NCBI GenBank assembly: GCA_004431415.1 | Contig: QPMI01000515.1 | Coordinates: 186,001-250,000, forward strand | Reading direction: 5' to 3' | DNA length: 64,000 nt | Source of the DNA: Cyanophora paradoxa | Taxonomy: Eukaryota > Glaucocystophyceae > Cyanophorales > Cyanophoraceae | Part shown: positions 10,790 to 22,438 of the stretch, piece by piece | Layout of the letters: each line of letters begins with the position of its first letter | How positions within the stretch are numbered: the stretch's first letter is position 1 | Program-made: the position numbers and the translations under genes | Notes under the pieces: model-generated | What the model was told of the DNA's origin: nothing | Seen by the model: only the letters and a program-made list of their open reading frames with translations | Databases searched by the model: none

Positions 10790-13281
10790 AGCCCGGCCGC
10801 CCGCCTCACCTTCCGTTCGGCCCGCAGCGCTCGCAGGGAGTCCCTCAGTACCCCCTCCCGAGCCGCGTCGCGCGTACCCCCCAGCTCCCGCAGCCGCGCG
10901 TCGATCAGCACCCCGTAGAACCCGACCTGGCGTACCCCCCTGCGTCGGAGCGGGGATGGAAGGGGCGGGGGGTACGCGGACCGCGGCGTGGGCGAGCTGT
11001 TGGGCCTCGTCGGGCGCTGGAGCCCCCTCCGCGAGGGCGCGCAGGACGCCGATCGCCCCGCGGACGCGCCGCTCGTGCTCCTCAGCGCTGAGTGATCCCG
11101 AGACCCGAAGGCACTCGGCTGCGCAGAGTCAGACCGGATGGCGAGCCAAGCGAGCGAGCGGGAGGAGGGGAGAACCCGCCTCCGAGCACGCGGGCGCTGG
11201 CTGCGAGGGCGGCGGCGCCGCGCCACGCGCCCCCGCCGGCCTCGCGCCGGCCGACGGCGCCCGCTATCTTTGCCGCCCGCTCCGCAAAGCCCGCGGCCCG
11301 CGCCGCCTCGGGGCCCGAGCCGCGGCCCCCGCGGAACAGCGCCTGCGCCATCAGAAAGGCCGCCTCTGCGTACTCGAACCTGCGGCCGGCTGCGGGTCAG
11401 CCCGGGCGGCCGGCCGCGGCGGGCTCCTAGGAGTGCTGGCGCCCGCACCGCCGCACGAGGGACGGCTCGCGCGCCGCCTCCTCCAGCGCGGCGGACAGGA
11501 CCCGCTCGGCCTCCCTGTACCCCACTCAGGGGGGTACGCCTCCCTTGGGCCCGGGCGGGGGGTACCGGTGGTCCCGGAGGGCGAGGGCGTGGCGGGCGTA
11601 CGCGACTCCCGCCGCGAGGCGCGCCGGCGGCCCCGTCGCCTCCGCGAGCTGCGCGGCGGGTCGGGCCGGGCCGGTCGGGCAGGTCGGGCCGGTCGGGGGC
11701 GGCGGGGCGCTGACTTCGCTGCGGAGCCGCAGGGCCCGCTCGGCCTGATCTCGCCCCGCCTCGGCCCGGGCGTGCCCGCGCCTGTCGCCGGAGCGCGCGT
11801 GCAGCTCCGCTTCCGCCCTGCCGCGCGCCGGCGGCGTGGGTCTCGGCGGGGGCGGCCGCGGCGGGCGGGGCGGGGCGGCCGGGGCGGGGCGGGGGGAGGG
11901 GGGGTACCGGAAAGCGTCCCGCGCTTCGGCGTACTCCCGCAGCAGGAGGAGCAGACCGCCCTGCGCCTTCGGCGGTCAAAGGCCCAAGGGGTGGAGCGGA
12001 AGGGGGGTACGCGCCTCGACGGAGCAGGCCCTACCCAGGAGCGACTGGGCCTCCTCGGGGGGGTACGGCGGGTCCGGGGCGCGCTCCAGAGCGGCCAGCT
12101 CGTCGCGGACGGCGCGCAGGGGTACCAGCGCCTCCCGCGCGGCGCGGGCCGGGCCGTCCCCCGCCGGGAGCCCCCCTCGAGCCCGCCTGCCGGCCGGTCA
12201 GACTCGATCCGAAGGGGCGGCGCGGGCGGCGCGGCGCGGCGCACACGCGTACTCCCGAGCGAGCGCCGCGCGGTCGAGGGCGGCGCGGTGCGCGCGCAAG
12301 CGGCGCTCGCCGTCATCCTGGACCCCCTGCACCTGCGCATGCCCCAGGGCGGCGGCGTCGGCGGCGGCAGGGCGGGGCGGGGCGGGCGGGGCGGGGGCGG
12401 GGGCGCACCAGGCGTTCCCTGCCCTCCAGGACGCCCCCGGCGAGCCGGAGGAGTTCCGGTGCGAGCTCGTCGCGCGGGGCGCCGGCGTGGAGGCGCCGGC
12501 TGCGGTCGGGCCCGCAAAGAGCCTGCGCGCGCCGCGCCCCGGGGCAGGCCCGCAGTGAGCGAACGAGCGTCGCGAGCCCGGCCCCGCCGCGCTCGACGCG
12601 GCCGGAGGCCTAGGCTTAGGGCGCCCGGCCGCACGCACCGCAGCGCGGAGAGCCAGCCGAGGAGGAAGAGGCAGAGGCGGTGGAGCGCGTACTCGACGAG
12701 GCCGCGCGCCTCCGCCCCGCGCGCCTCGTCGGCCGCCGCGACCGCCGCCCACCCGAGCGCCAGCGCCCGCCCGCAGTCGACGTCCCGCCGCGCCGCCGCC
12801 TTCGCGCCCCCCGCGAGCTCATCCATCGCGTCGCACCTGCGCGGGCGCGCGCCGCCGGTCAGCTCCGGCGAGGCGTGCGCGAGCGCGCGGCTCGGCGGCG
12901 ACGCGCACAGACAGCACACGCGCATGTCCCGGTCTCCCGCGGCCTTGTACTGCTGCGCGGCGCGCCTGTAGAGGCGGGCGGACTGCCTGCATGCCCGCGA
13001 TCCCATTCGAATCTCAGAGCGCCAGGGCGCACTGCAGCAGCTGGGCTGAGCGGCCGCGTAGCGCACCTGTGCATCTCGCTCTCTGAAGCTTCCCTCGCGC
13101 TCTCTACGATCTCCTGGGCTTCGCTGAGGGATCTGGCTCTCGCTCCGGTGCTCGAAGGGCCCGATCGCCTCGCCCGCTCCTCCTCGGCGCCGAGGAAGTT
13201 CCTGCTTGCGACTGGGCGCTTTGCAACGGCGCCCGCCTGCGGCACGCGGCCCGAGTCGACGCGTTCTCCCGCCCCGCGCAT
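10266..13281 (-). CDS. helical-repeat (TPR/SNAP-like) protein, multi-exon
   Basis: Exons were joined from frame and splice-site agreement on the minus strand. Exon 1 starts at ATG 13279-13281 and ends in the codons for SESEMHR, spliced in phase to QSARLYRRAAQQYKAAGDRD. Further exons encode amphipathic helices such as DELAPELLRLAGGVLEGRE, VQDDGERRLRAHRAALDRAA, VRDELAALERAPDPPYPPEE, LLLLLREYAEARDAFR, LAEATGPPARLAAGVAYARH, FEYAEAAFLMAQALFRGG and VGFYGVLIDARLRELG. The pattern of paired helices with Ala/Tyr/Ala spacing resembles TPR or alpha/gamma-SNAP proteins, but no diagnostic motif proves a family. The C-terminus is Ala/Pro-rich with an acidic patch (EEEDEEEA), stop at 10266-10268. Introns are C-rich on the sense strand and often begin GTACCCCC; one contains a C-run of about 30 nt (10757-10790). 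Two exons are duplicated in inverted orientation at 19.86-20.17 kb. Confidence 0.6.
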
Positions 13282-13614
13282 GCGCCGGGCCGAGTTCGCG
13301 CCACCTAGATCAGCGCCGCCTAGATCAGGACCGCCGATCAGGGTCGCGCGTAGCGCTTGCTGCGCTTCGCTCGACGCACCCGGCCGCGGGGCCCATTCCA
13401 GCTGCGCCGGCGTTCGAATTCCGAGGTTCTCGGGGTACCGATATCACCCGGTGGGGGGAGAAGAAATCAAGCCGGCCAGCTGCGGCGTGCGCGCATCGCC
13501 GGCCCGCCGCCGTCGAGTTGCAGGCCAGGTTCGTCGATGTGGCGACATGCTTCGAATTCAAGATCTCGCGCGCGCGGCGCTGCCTGATTTCGAATTTTAA
13601 AAGTTTCGCGCAGA

Positions 13615-16600
13615 ATGGATCCGGAGCTCGAGGAGAAGAAAGCGCGAAGGAAGAACAAGAATGCGAAGGATCCGGAGGAGCCGGGGAAGGAGCGCGTGAG
13701 CCGGAAGAGCTCGAGAGGCTCGGGCGTCGATTTCCGCCTCGTCTCAGAGCCCGCCCCGCTGGAGGTTTCTCTTTCTCGCGCAATTCGTCGTTCGACGAGC
13801 TCGAGGATGGAGCCCGCGGCCGTTTTCGTGCAGGAGCCCGCGACTGCAGCCCGTCGCAAGCCGGGCGCAGATTTTGCAGCGCGCCCTGGCAAGAATTGCG
13901 GCTCTGCAGGTGCTGCTGTTCATTTCGCGACCCACCTTCGTTCATCATCGCTCTAACACTGCTAATCGCAGATCTAGATTCCATCGAGACCTCGAGCCCG
14001 CAATTGCGAACGAGTACGCGCGGCAAAGCTCGGCGCTCGACGGAGCACGGAGAAGCGCTTCTCGCAGGCCACGTCCAGCCGCAGCTGCAGCCGCAGCCGC
14101 AGCCGCAGCGGCGGCCTTCTACAGCGAAGCCGCCTCTGGCTTTCGGCTGCCGCGTCGACGTCCCGAGCTCCCGGCAGAGCTCAGGCGCGTCGACAACCCA
14201 GATGCATGCGCAGCTGCAACCGTTGACGTCGTCCCCGTTCGCTTCGCCTCGAGCAGCTTCATCGATATCGGCGCCGATGCGGAGGGCTTGGCTCGATTCC
14301 GAGAGGTCGCCACTGAGCCCGGATCCGGAGCCAGCGCTTGGCTGTAGCGGCGGCTCCCGCCGGCAGCGGAGCGGCCGGTCGCGATCGCGATCGCGAGGCG
14401 AACTGGCCGCGGCCGCGGCCGATCACGATCACGATATCTGTCGCGAAGAGCTGCTTCTTTCGCAGATCGCCGAACTGCGCGAAAGCAACGAGGTAATCAA
14501 ACGCAGTTGTACTGCAGACGATCGACTCAAATGTTTGATTTACACGCTGCCCAATTTCGCAGAGCATGGCGAAAACGCTGGAGAGCGCTGTCAAGGTGCG
14601 GGATTAATTTTCGCACACATTAATATTGCCCCTCTATGTACCCTTCAATAATAACGCGCGCGCCAACTCTTAATTCTCGGCTGCAAAACAAGGACGCGGA
14701 GCAGGCTCGCAAGGTGCGAAAACAGACGAGAATCGAAATCGCGACGCGACGTCGACCCATCGTCGATCTCCTGGAGCTCCGGATCCAACTCACGCACATT
14801 TCTGATGACCGACGCAACGCCCCGAAACTCGCGCAGGACGCGGAGGGGTCGGAGCAGCTCGTGCAGTACGCGTTCAAGACGGAGGAGCGCCGAATCGGGC
14901 AGCGCGTTCAAGAGGCCCTCGCCGTCGCCCGGCTGCAGCTGCAGGTCCGTGTTCTTTAATTTTCAGGATATACATCGATCCCAGATCGATCGCGTCCTAT
15001 AGCTACATATTCAATCAAAATTAATATTCGCGCCCGTCGTCTTCAAGTACATCTAGCTTAGTAGTGGCCATGGCCAGGGGCGCTGTGTAGAGATAACGAT
15101 AACTGGATCTCCGGAATAATTCTCACGGCTTCTTCCTGATTCTAGCAATTCTTCGAATTCATATCACGGCTCACTCTTGATCAGAGTGGGAACGTGGGCG
15201 CTGCAGCTGGCGCCGGCGCGCCGAATTCGAAGCCTCCCGCATCCCCTTCGCGATCGATTACGGCCCTCCAGATCCGCATGCACGAGCTCGCTTCTCCGGG
15301 GGCGCACGAGGCGGATCCGGATTCGGAGCGGCAGCGCACGGCGCGGTGGGCGGCGGGGCTCCGCGCCGCCATGCGCCAGCGCGAGCTCGAGGAGACGGGG
15401 GCGGACGTAGGCGTACGCGTGGGCGATCGCGAGCCCGATCGCGATCGCGAGGTGCGCGTTTCTTCGCGGCTGTTAAGTATAATGGCCTCTAAAATCTAGA
15501 TGCTCGTGAGGCAAGCTTAAGCTTTAAGTCGACGTCATGTGAGATGACCTCGCTATCGATGGGGGCGACTCATGCGCGTGACATGCGCTATCGAATTGAT
15601 CTGCAGGGCGCCGGGTTTACATTCGAATTCAGATTAAAAAGTATTCGAATTCCGAGACGCTGCGACCGCAGATGCAGCCGATCGCCCGAGCGCGAGAGAG
15701 CACTAGAACTGTCGATCGCGACGTCGACGTACGCGTGGACTCCGTGCAGCTCGCGATCGCGAAAATCGAGGCACGCGATTATATCTCTCTCTGATTCTCG
15801 TTCGCGCTTGCAATTGCCAATAATAATCCGTGCAGCTCGCCCGGAAGCCCAACATCGAATCCGTCGAGGGCGAAGTTGTCTTCGGCGGCGAGCGCGCGCC
15901 AGGAACCCCCGCGAAAGTCGAGGCAAGCGGTTGCCTCTCGGATTCTATCCGAAAACCACTGCGCGTTCGGGCTCTGAGTCCGGATGCCTTGGTGCATGCG
16001 CAGGAATCTCCGATCGATATCGATATCGCGAAACTTGCTCCCACGTATGCAGCAGCAGCCGCAATGCAAATTTCGCGTCTTCGGTTCCCTCTTGACGCAT
16101 GGCCATCGATCCGAGCACAGATCCATCGGCCCGCGCTCGAGTTTACGGGAGCTCGCCAATTCGGATTCGTTCCTGCATGCGAACGCCGGCGCCTCAAGCG
16201 CGGAACTAGACATCAAGGCCTATGCAGAGGTCTTCGAATTCGACATTATATATTAATATTGCGGCGCATTTAATTCCTTTCGTGACTGGAAGGCGAGCTC
16301 ACTTCAAACTCAGAATCAGGCGCAGTTGCGCAACCTGCAAGAGATCGTGCGCATCCGCGCCTGCTCTATTCAAAATTTAAAGCTGCGATTGTGATTGAAA
16401 ATGCGAATTTCGCGTACGCGCACTTCTACCGTACAAATTAGAACGACGCGCGCGCGCGCGCGCGCGCAGGCCTTTCTCCGGCAAATGGCGCACTCTTCGA
16501 CGCCCGCATGCGCAGCTGCAGCCGTCCTCCCGCGCCACACCGCGGACGTCAGGGCCCGGGCCCCTCCCCTCTCTGCCGTGCACTTCGAAGCCGCCGCTGC

Positions 16601-17590
16601 CTCCCCGCTGCCTCCCCGGCCCCCGCGGGCGGCGCCGGCGCCGGCCCCAAATGCGCCATCCACCAGCAACGCGTACGTATGCGCTACAACAGCCGCAGCA
16701 GATCCCTGTGCGTTTATATATACAGCATACAATTATATTGCAACGTCGACGTTAACGCCAACGCCACCGCAGCCAGCAGCCTCGGCACCGGAATCATGAT
16801 CAGCAGCCATGGCCAGCTGCCGGCGCCGCTGCCGCACGCGCAGCATGCGCAGCAGGCCCCCGGCTCGCCCCTCCTCTCCGGTTTCGTGCGGCTGGGCGTC
16901 GAGTTCGCGACGCTCTGCTGCGCCCATCAGCCGACCCCGGTGCACCCCCTCGAATTCCCCTCTCCGCGGCCGCGTGCGGCCGGCGCTAGCCATATTATAT
17001 ATCGATATACAGCTTCGAATGATAAAAACCATATATGCCTTTCCAATGCCTTTGTTTCTTCTCGAACTGAACCTGGAAAGTCTAGCATCGATATCTAAGC
17101 TATTGTTTCGAAAACGCGCGTTTCAAATTAGGATATTAATATTTTGCGCTTATTAATATTCGGTATGCATGCGCAGATGGTTGCTATGCGCCGCCGCGAA
17201 TTCGAATCAGGTCCCGAGCTCGAGGGCGACCCGATCTGACCGACAAATTTCACGTAAGGAATTTTGAGCTCACGCAAGGAATTCGAAGGCGACTCTTGAT
17301 CATGAACTGTAAATCCGGATCCTTTCGCTGCAGGTCGCGCAGCGCACGTCAATTGCAAGTGCTCGTCATGATCATGCATGCGCAGCTTCGATTTCGGCGC
17401 CGGCCGGTTCTCGCAATTACTATTGCGACCGCGGACCGTCGGACGTCGACGGCACACAGTGCACGTTGGCTCTAGATCTTCCACATGCACGTGCTCTTTC
17501 TGCAGCCGGATCCGGGGGTCGAGTTGTCGACGCCGACGTCTCCTTATGGCACTCGATAATACTCCAGATATGGATCTAGATCTAGAGTAG
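13615..17590 (+). CDS. probable coiled-coil protein, multi-exon (outline only)
   Basis: A series of plus-strand exon-like segments with charged, heptad-like composition suggests one long gene. They are: MDPELEEKKARRKNKNAKDP (from ATG 13615); REELLLSQIAELRESNE (~14.45 kb); QNKDAEQARKVRKQTRIEIA and what follows (14.69-14.945 kb, donor GTCCGT); ITALQIRMHELASPGAHEAD (15.26-15.45 kb, donor GTGCGC); VQLAIAKIE (~15.75 kb, GC donor); QLARKPNIESVEGEVVFGGE (15.83-15.93 kb, GC donor GCAAGC); ASSAELDIKAYAE (~16.19 kb); SLQTQNQAQLRNLQEI (~16.3 kb); and a Pro/Ala/His-rich tail to about 17.0 kb. The final exon and stop (possibly near 17588) are guesses. No family recognised. Introns contain many EcoRI-, ClaI- and NruI-like palindromes. 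Confidence 0.45.
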
Positions 17591-18050
17591 CGCTAGCAAC
17601 CTTGAACAATCGCGAACCGAAATTCAAAAACTGCCAAGCGTAATTAATTGAGCGGTCATGTCATCATCTAAATCTAAATCTAGAGCGATCGCGATCAGAT
17701 GAGATAGCGTAGCTTCATTGCTGCCATTCTGCACTGGAGCGGTTGATTATAATATTCACAGTACCGGTGTTTATAATTTTATACCCTCTAGCAAGCCCTT
17801 CCTTCCCCATCTTTACCCCCTCCAACGGCATTATGATCATGAGCTCTAGATCTGTCGCTCGCAATTGTTCATGTTTGGTGATTGTCTAAATCTGAAGCAC
17901 GGATGCGTGATTGCAACCCGCGGTCGGCCGCTGATCTAAGAACAAACAGATCTAGATATGTATTCGCTGAAGATAAAAGGCTCGGTCAGCCCCCTGCATG
18001 CGCATGAGCTCCACGTTGCACCTACCGTAGTACTGGCCGCGCTACGGCAT
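17591..18050. other. no gene recognised
   Basis: AT-richer intergenic stretch with repeated CTAAATCTAAATCTAGA-type motifs (~17660-17685) and GATCTAGATCTAGAG at 17576. No supported exon. Confidence 0.5.
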
Positions 18051-18770
18051 CGAATTCGGGCAATCGGCCTTGCCCGTGGCAGCCTGTCGCGCTAAAGGAG
18101 CGTCATGATCAGCTTTAAAGAAAAGGGTGCGGTTTCGAATCCACCTTGTGGTCGACTCGGCGAAAAGAGCGCCTTCGGGGAAGGCGACAGTGTAACCCGG
18201 ACTCTGGATGTACATGTTCCACATGGCGTACCGTAGTACACAACGCCGTCCTTGCTGTTGCCCGCCATCCCGCTGCTGCGCGCGGCATCAACTTTCGGAC
18301 AGAGATCTAGACCGCAGACTGGCACGAGCGCGGACCGGGCCGGGGCCGAATGAAGCCGGGCGCGGTATCGGGCAGCAGGCGAATGGTCTCGTCCGGGAGG
18401 CGGTTACCATTGCTGCGGACACGGTGAAACCAGCTGAGTCTCTTTGAATCAGCTACAAAGGGGCGCGTATGCGCAAACCTGTCGCCGAGAGTAGTAGGCG
18501 ACGATGGCAGTCAACTCCTCGGGGGGGACGGCGGCGCCGAAGGGCTGCGAATTCGAATATAGCCTCCAGAAGCTGTTTTCGTGCAGCCGGCGCCGTCACG
18601 CACAATAAGATCATTAAACTTGAACTCATGAACCTCATTAAGACCTCATGAACTTGCAATTGCTGACAACGACGACGGCGGATGACGGCGAGGCCCTTGT
18701 AGAATTCTCCGAGCATTTGCTCGTTCCGAGCGGCGAAGAATGTGATGGGCTCCTCCGTATTTTTCATGAT
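18050..18770 (-). CDS. possible minus-strand gene fragment, unknown
   Basis: Several exon-like minus-strand segments line up in order: MKNTEEPITFFAARNEQMLG (from ATG near 18767), EVHEFKFNDLIVRDGAGC, PFGAAVPPEELTAIVAYYSR with donor GTTTGC, RLSWFHRVRSNGNRLPDE, and MWNMYIQSPGYTVAFPEGAL. Acceptor-like AG sites precede most of them. The composition is less Arg-biased than nearby shadow frames, which argues for real coding sequence. The ends are not defined and the family is unknown. Confidence 0.35.
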
Positions 18771-19514
18771 CAGGTCGATCTGATCGGACAGTATGAGGAT
18801 TTATACGTTAATGGAAGTGGATGAGTAATTATATATATAATTATGCCTTGACGATCTTAGCGGAAGAAATCGTAGGTCCGCCTCCCGGTTTAATCGCATC
18901 AAACTGCGCAGAACCTCACATCAGACTCTGAGACGACTACTCCCTACAATCGCGAGAGGGGAGACTTCTCTTCTCGTCAAGCGACGTTCAACGGTTCGAT
19001 TACTTTCAGTCCGAGTACGTATATACTGCATCGATTCCCGGTGGTCTTCCATCCCTTAACTTAAACAAGCGCGTCTCCGTGGTTCGAATGACCGACACGC
19101 TTCGAATTCTTCAGGTTTTTGTGAATTCCAGATTGCAGTCCATTCCTTTTTTCACGCTCGCCCGCTTGTTCGCAGCCGCTCTCAGTCGCTTTCTTGCAAT
19201 TGGACAACGGAAACGTGGCGCTCGTCACCTACGTGGCCCGCGGCCGCCGGGCAATAACAGCCCGTTCTTCCCCCCGAGCCTAGGCCTGCAGCAGAACGGC
19301 CCAGCGTTTAAAATTTGATTTCGATCAATATCAAGCGTACATCGCGAAGCTCCCTCGGTAAGTCTCTATCATCGTTTTGTAATTGTCCGGATTCGGTTTC
19401 TGAGACAGCCGTGCGCACGCCTCAGGTATACGTCTTTCGAGCCCGACGCGTGCACGTGGTAAACCGAACGCAAGTGGGGCATGGAAGGCAGGGGTATACG
19501 TATTTGTCAGTGTA
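18771..19514. other. intergenic, possible decayed coding remnants
   Basis: A plus-strand stretch at 19200-19260 can encode LDNGNVALVTYVARGRRAIT, and one at 19315-19361 encodes KFDFDQYQAYIAKLPR followed by a good GTAAGT donor. The two are out of frame through TTTAAAATTTGA, so this may be a relic or part of an unrecognised gene. Confidence 0.3.
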
Positions 19515-19795
19515 GTGGGTGCACGTGGAGAGGGTCGGGAGGGGTGGGGGGGGAGGGGGGGGGGAGGGCGGGGCTCGCTGGTTTGGTTGTCCCGCCTCGC
19601 TCGCCCCTGGTTTTGTAGTGGGTGGAGAGGATCGGGAAGGGGTGGGGGGGGGAGGGGGGGGGGAGGGTGAGGGAGGGGGGGGGCAGGGGGGGGGGCAGGG
19701 GGGGGGAGGGCGGGTCTCGCTGGTTTGGTTGTCCCGCCTCGCTCGCCCCCTGGTTTTGTTGTCCGCCCGTTGGTATGGTTGTCCCGCCTCCCGAG
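19515..19795 (+). repeat. G-run tandem repeats
   Basis: Two to three diverged copies of a ~110-140-bp unit containing GCTGGTTTGGTTGTCCCGCC and long G-runs (for example 19548-19562, 19645-19662 and 19676-19709). The G-runs meet the simple four-tract pattern for G-quadruplexes on the plus strand. Confidence 0.7.
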
Positions 19796-19857
19796 AACCG
19801 CCTCCTCGAGTAGCCTTCCGCCCTGCGCCGTCTGTCCGCGATGCGAGCCTGTCCGCG

Positions 19858-20170
19858 GGGGAGGCGGATCGGAGCTGCACGCGCGCACGGGCGACGGGCG
19901 CGGGCGCGCCCGGGCCGAGGCGGGGCGAGATCGGGCCGAGCGGGCCCTGCGGCTCCGCAGCGAAGTCAGCGCCCCGCCGCCCCTGCCGCGCCCGCCCGCG
20001 CCCGACCGACCCAACCGGCTCGGCTTGGGCGGTGCGTTCGCCAGCACTTCTAGGAGCCCGCCGCGGCCGGCCGCCCGGGCCGACCCGCCGGCCGCAGGTT
20101 CGAGTACGCGGAGGTGGCCTTTCTGATGGCGCAGGCGCTGCTCCGCGGGGCCCGGGGGCCGCGGCTCGGC
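19858..20170 (+). pseudogene. inverted partial copy of two exons of the 10-13 kb helical-repeat gene
   Basis: The plus strand here matches the minus strand of about 11.34-11.80 kb. It covers the exon encoding ELHARSGDRRGHARAEAGRD and the exon encoding FEYAEAAFLMAQALFRGG, plus flanking intron sequence such as CACTTCTAGGAGCCCGCC, but lacks the sequence between them. Substitutions (A to V in the second exon) and internal deletion show it is a decayed genomic fragment, not a retrocopy, because intron sequence is retained. Confidence 0.75.
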
Positions 20171-21657
20171 GCGGGCCCCGAACATTAATTCAAAGAGCCA
20201 AATTAAAACCGACAACGTCAACAGGAAAAGAGCTCTAGATCTCGAGAGATACATGTACGTACAGACCAGGCCGGGGCGGACAGACCGCCGCGGTGGGGGC
20301 CCATCATGCTCATTGGCCGCGGCGGGGGGGAGGCGGTCGTCAGGAGGCTGGAAGCCTCCCCCTCCTCCCCCCGCGGGGGACGCGCCACTGGAACCTCCCC
20401 CCCCGGCCCGCCGACCGCGGCCGCCCGACCCGGTCCTCCCCCGCCCTCCCTCACCGCCCCACGCCCGCCCGTTCAGTACCCCTCTGCTCCCTCCCTTCCA
20501 GCCCAACGCCTTCCCGATCCTCTGAGCCCGGCGGCTCTACCAGCTGCAGGCCCGCTCCCGGACGAGCGCCCCCACCCCCGAGCCCGCCGCGCCGGTGACA
20601 CGGCGGGCCGTACTTTATATTAGCGTGTACAGAGTGGCTTAGTTTACAGCGCGCCTTCCCGGAGGCCATAACTTGCTAGGAATAGTCACAGCTGCAGTCT
20701 TCTCGTCATCCGCTTCTACTTGCAATTGTTAGACTTTGCTATCCGGATCCCCTCGTCCTTGGGTAGGCATTCCCTCCTCGCGCAGGACCTCCCCTGTACT
20801 GCAGCACTAGACCTAGCCCCGGCCATATATATATATATACGCCTTCTATAGCTAGCTGATCCTAGCTCTGCTGTTAGCTCCGGAGTCCGGATGTAGTACG
20901 CGTGAGCCTCCGTCTCGCTCGATCGTCGCGATCGTCTAGATCTTCGTCTAGATCTGTTCATGTTGGTCACCGGGTGCTGCTGCCTCGTCTTTTGTCCCTG
21001 CAGCTGTGTCGACGTCTGCTAATTTTAGTGACTTATTAGCAGAACTCTAGCAGAACTCTAGACCTGGCCCAGTGCGTGTCGTCTCTTGCAATTGTCCCTG
21101 TGTCGACGTCTGCTAATTTTAGTGCGACTGCGAAAAAAAATTGAACTCTAGACCTGGGTCTTCCGAGTTCGACTGAAGTTCCTCGTGCTCGTTCTCCCGG
21201 AGTCCTTATTTCCTGCGCATGCGTCCCCGTGCTCCTCGTCGTTCTAGTACTAGTGTGACTGCTAGCGCTGCGTCGACGTCCTTGAGCTCTTCTCCTCGTG
21301 GCCATGGTCGTTCTCCTTAAGCTTATCCTTCAAGGCTTTGCGTTAACGTTCTTATTATTACGATCGTGTCCCTTATAATTATCTTGATCCCTCTTGATTA
21401 TGTGTTTTGTAACTGTCTGCTGCGACTACGTCTTCTAGTTCTGCTGTTAGCTCTATCTTGTCGTCTTCGTCTAGATCTTCGTCTTCGACTGTAGTTCCTC
21501 GTGCTCGTTCTCCTTATTCGCTGCGTCCCCGTGCTCCTCGTACCCGATCGTCGTTCTAGTGTGACTAGTACTTCGAATTCTGCGTCGACGTCCTTGAGCT
21601 CTTCTACTCCTTCTCCTCGTGCTCGTTCTCCTTATCTTTTGCGTTCTTCTAGATCTG
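20171..21657. other. repeat-rich flank of the LTR element
   Basis: Pro-rich open frames at 20250-20620 reflect C-rich composition. From about 20930 to 21657 the sequence consists of diverged copies of GACGTCTGCTAATTTTAGTG, CTCGTGCTCGTTCTCCTTAT and GTCTAGATCTTCG motifs. In one frame these read as Ser/Arg-rich peptide (for example SSSSRSSSS), similar in style to the frame at 4447-5166. CGATCGTGTCCCTTATAATT near 21361 resembles the sequence just right of the LTR element, so the insertion target may itself be repetitive. Confidence 0.5.
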
Positions 21658-21662
21658 ATCGT
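21658..21662 (+). other. 5-bp target-site duplication, left
   Basis: ATCGT directly precedes the 5' LTR and is repeated directly after the 3' LTR at 26589-26593. Confidence 0.9.
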
Positions 21663-21967
21663 TGTCGACGTCGCATGCATGATTATCGTGCATGCGGAGC
21701 TAGATAGTGCAGCCTTCGTGCTGCTAGTTGCTAGTGCAGCCTACGTGCTGCTAGGGCCGACGTCGGCGTCAGTACGCCTCGGCCACCGCTTATTATAGCT
21801 ACTACGGGTACGCCGGGCCTGTCCGGGTACAGATCACTCATAGGGATACACTGTTCTAGGGAATACTACAGAGCGATAGCGATCCCTCGCGATCCCAAGC
21901 GCCCCGCCGAGCCCAGGGTCGGCAGGTCGCATCCCCGCGTGCTTGCACACTAATCCCGCACGCGACA
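21663..21967 (+). repeat. 5' LTR
   Basis: 305 bp, starting TGTCG and ending GCGACA. From 21670 on it matches the 3' LTR over its whole length. The only clear difference is a 6-bp ACGTCG insertion next to the left end, at about 21668-21673. Confidence 0.93.
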
Positions 21968-21990
21968 GGCGCCCCCTGCCGGGAATAAAA
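21968..21990 (+). other. candidate primer-binding region
   Basis: GGCGCCCCCTGCCGGGAATA starts directly after the 5' LTR, where a tRNA primer-binding site is expected. GGCGCC with a downstream GCCGGGAA block is typical of tRNA-primed elements, but no tRNA 3' end was matched. 21976-21990 is the exact reverse complement of 26184-26198 near the other end of the interior. Confidence 0.5.
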
Positions 21991-22438
21991 TCTTGAAGGG
22001 TCAAGGTCCGATCGCTGCGCCCCCGGCCTCGCCGTGCGTGCGCCGCGTCGCCAGTAGTGCGTAGTGTGTGTCTGCATCAGCCCACAGTACGCGCGAGCTC
22101 AGACTCAAGCGGAAAAGTGGGAGCCGCGGTCGGTCCGGAACTGCCACCGGATCGGTCCTGCGCGCTGCATCCGAGTTCGGTCCGGAACTGCCAACGGATC
22201 GTTCTCGTGCCTGATCGCTCGCCGGCCTCGCGCCGAGCCGCCGAAGTTCCCCCGCAAGGGCAACTTTGAGCAATCGCCGATCCTAAGCCCGAGGGCCTGG
22301 GTTGAGCACCGGTGTGTTGCATAAGCAGCATATCGTCGCCTGTGAAGTCGGAATCTCGCGGTTCGCGCGAGATCCGGCATCAAAAGAGCTTCGCGCTCAA
22401 ATTTGATCTGTATTGAAAGTGGTCTTGGAGTGCCCGCC

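Noticed and set aside
9994-13066. Very long minus-strand open frames (661 and 571 codons)
   Set aside because: They run through several introns with GTACCCC donors and change character from ordinary protein to Arg/Pro/Gly-rich sequence. They are GC-driven open stretches overlying the multi-exon helical-repeat gene.
20253-20623. Pro-rich frames of 90-105 codons
   Set aside because: Open in all three plus frames at once, which indicates C-rich composition rather than a gene.
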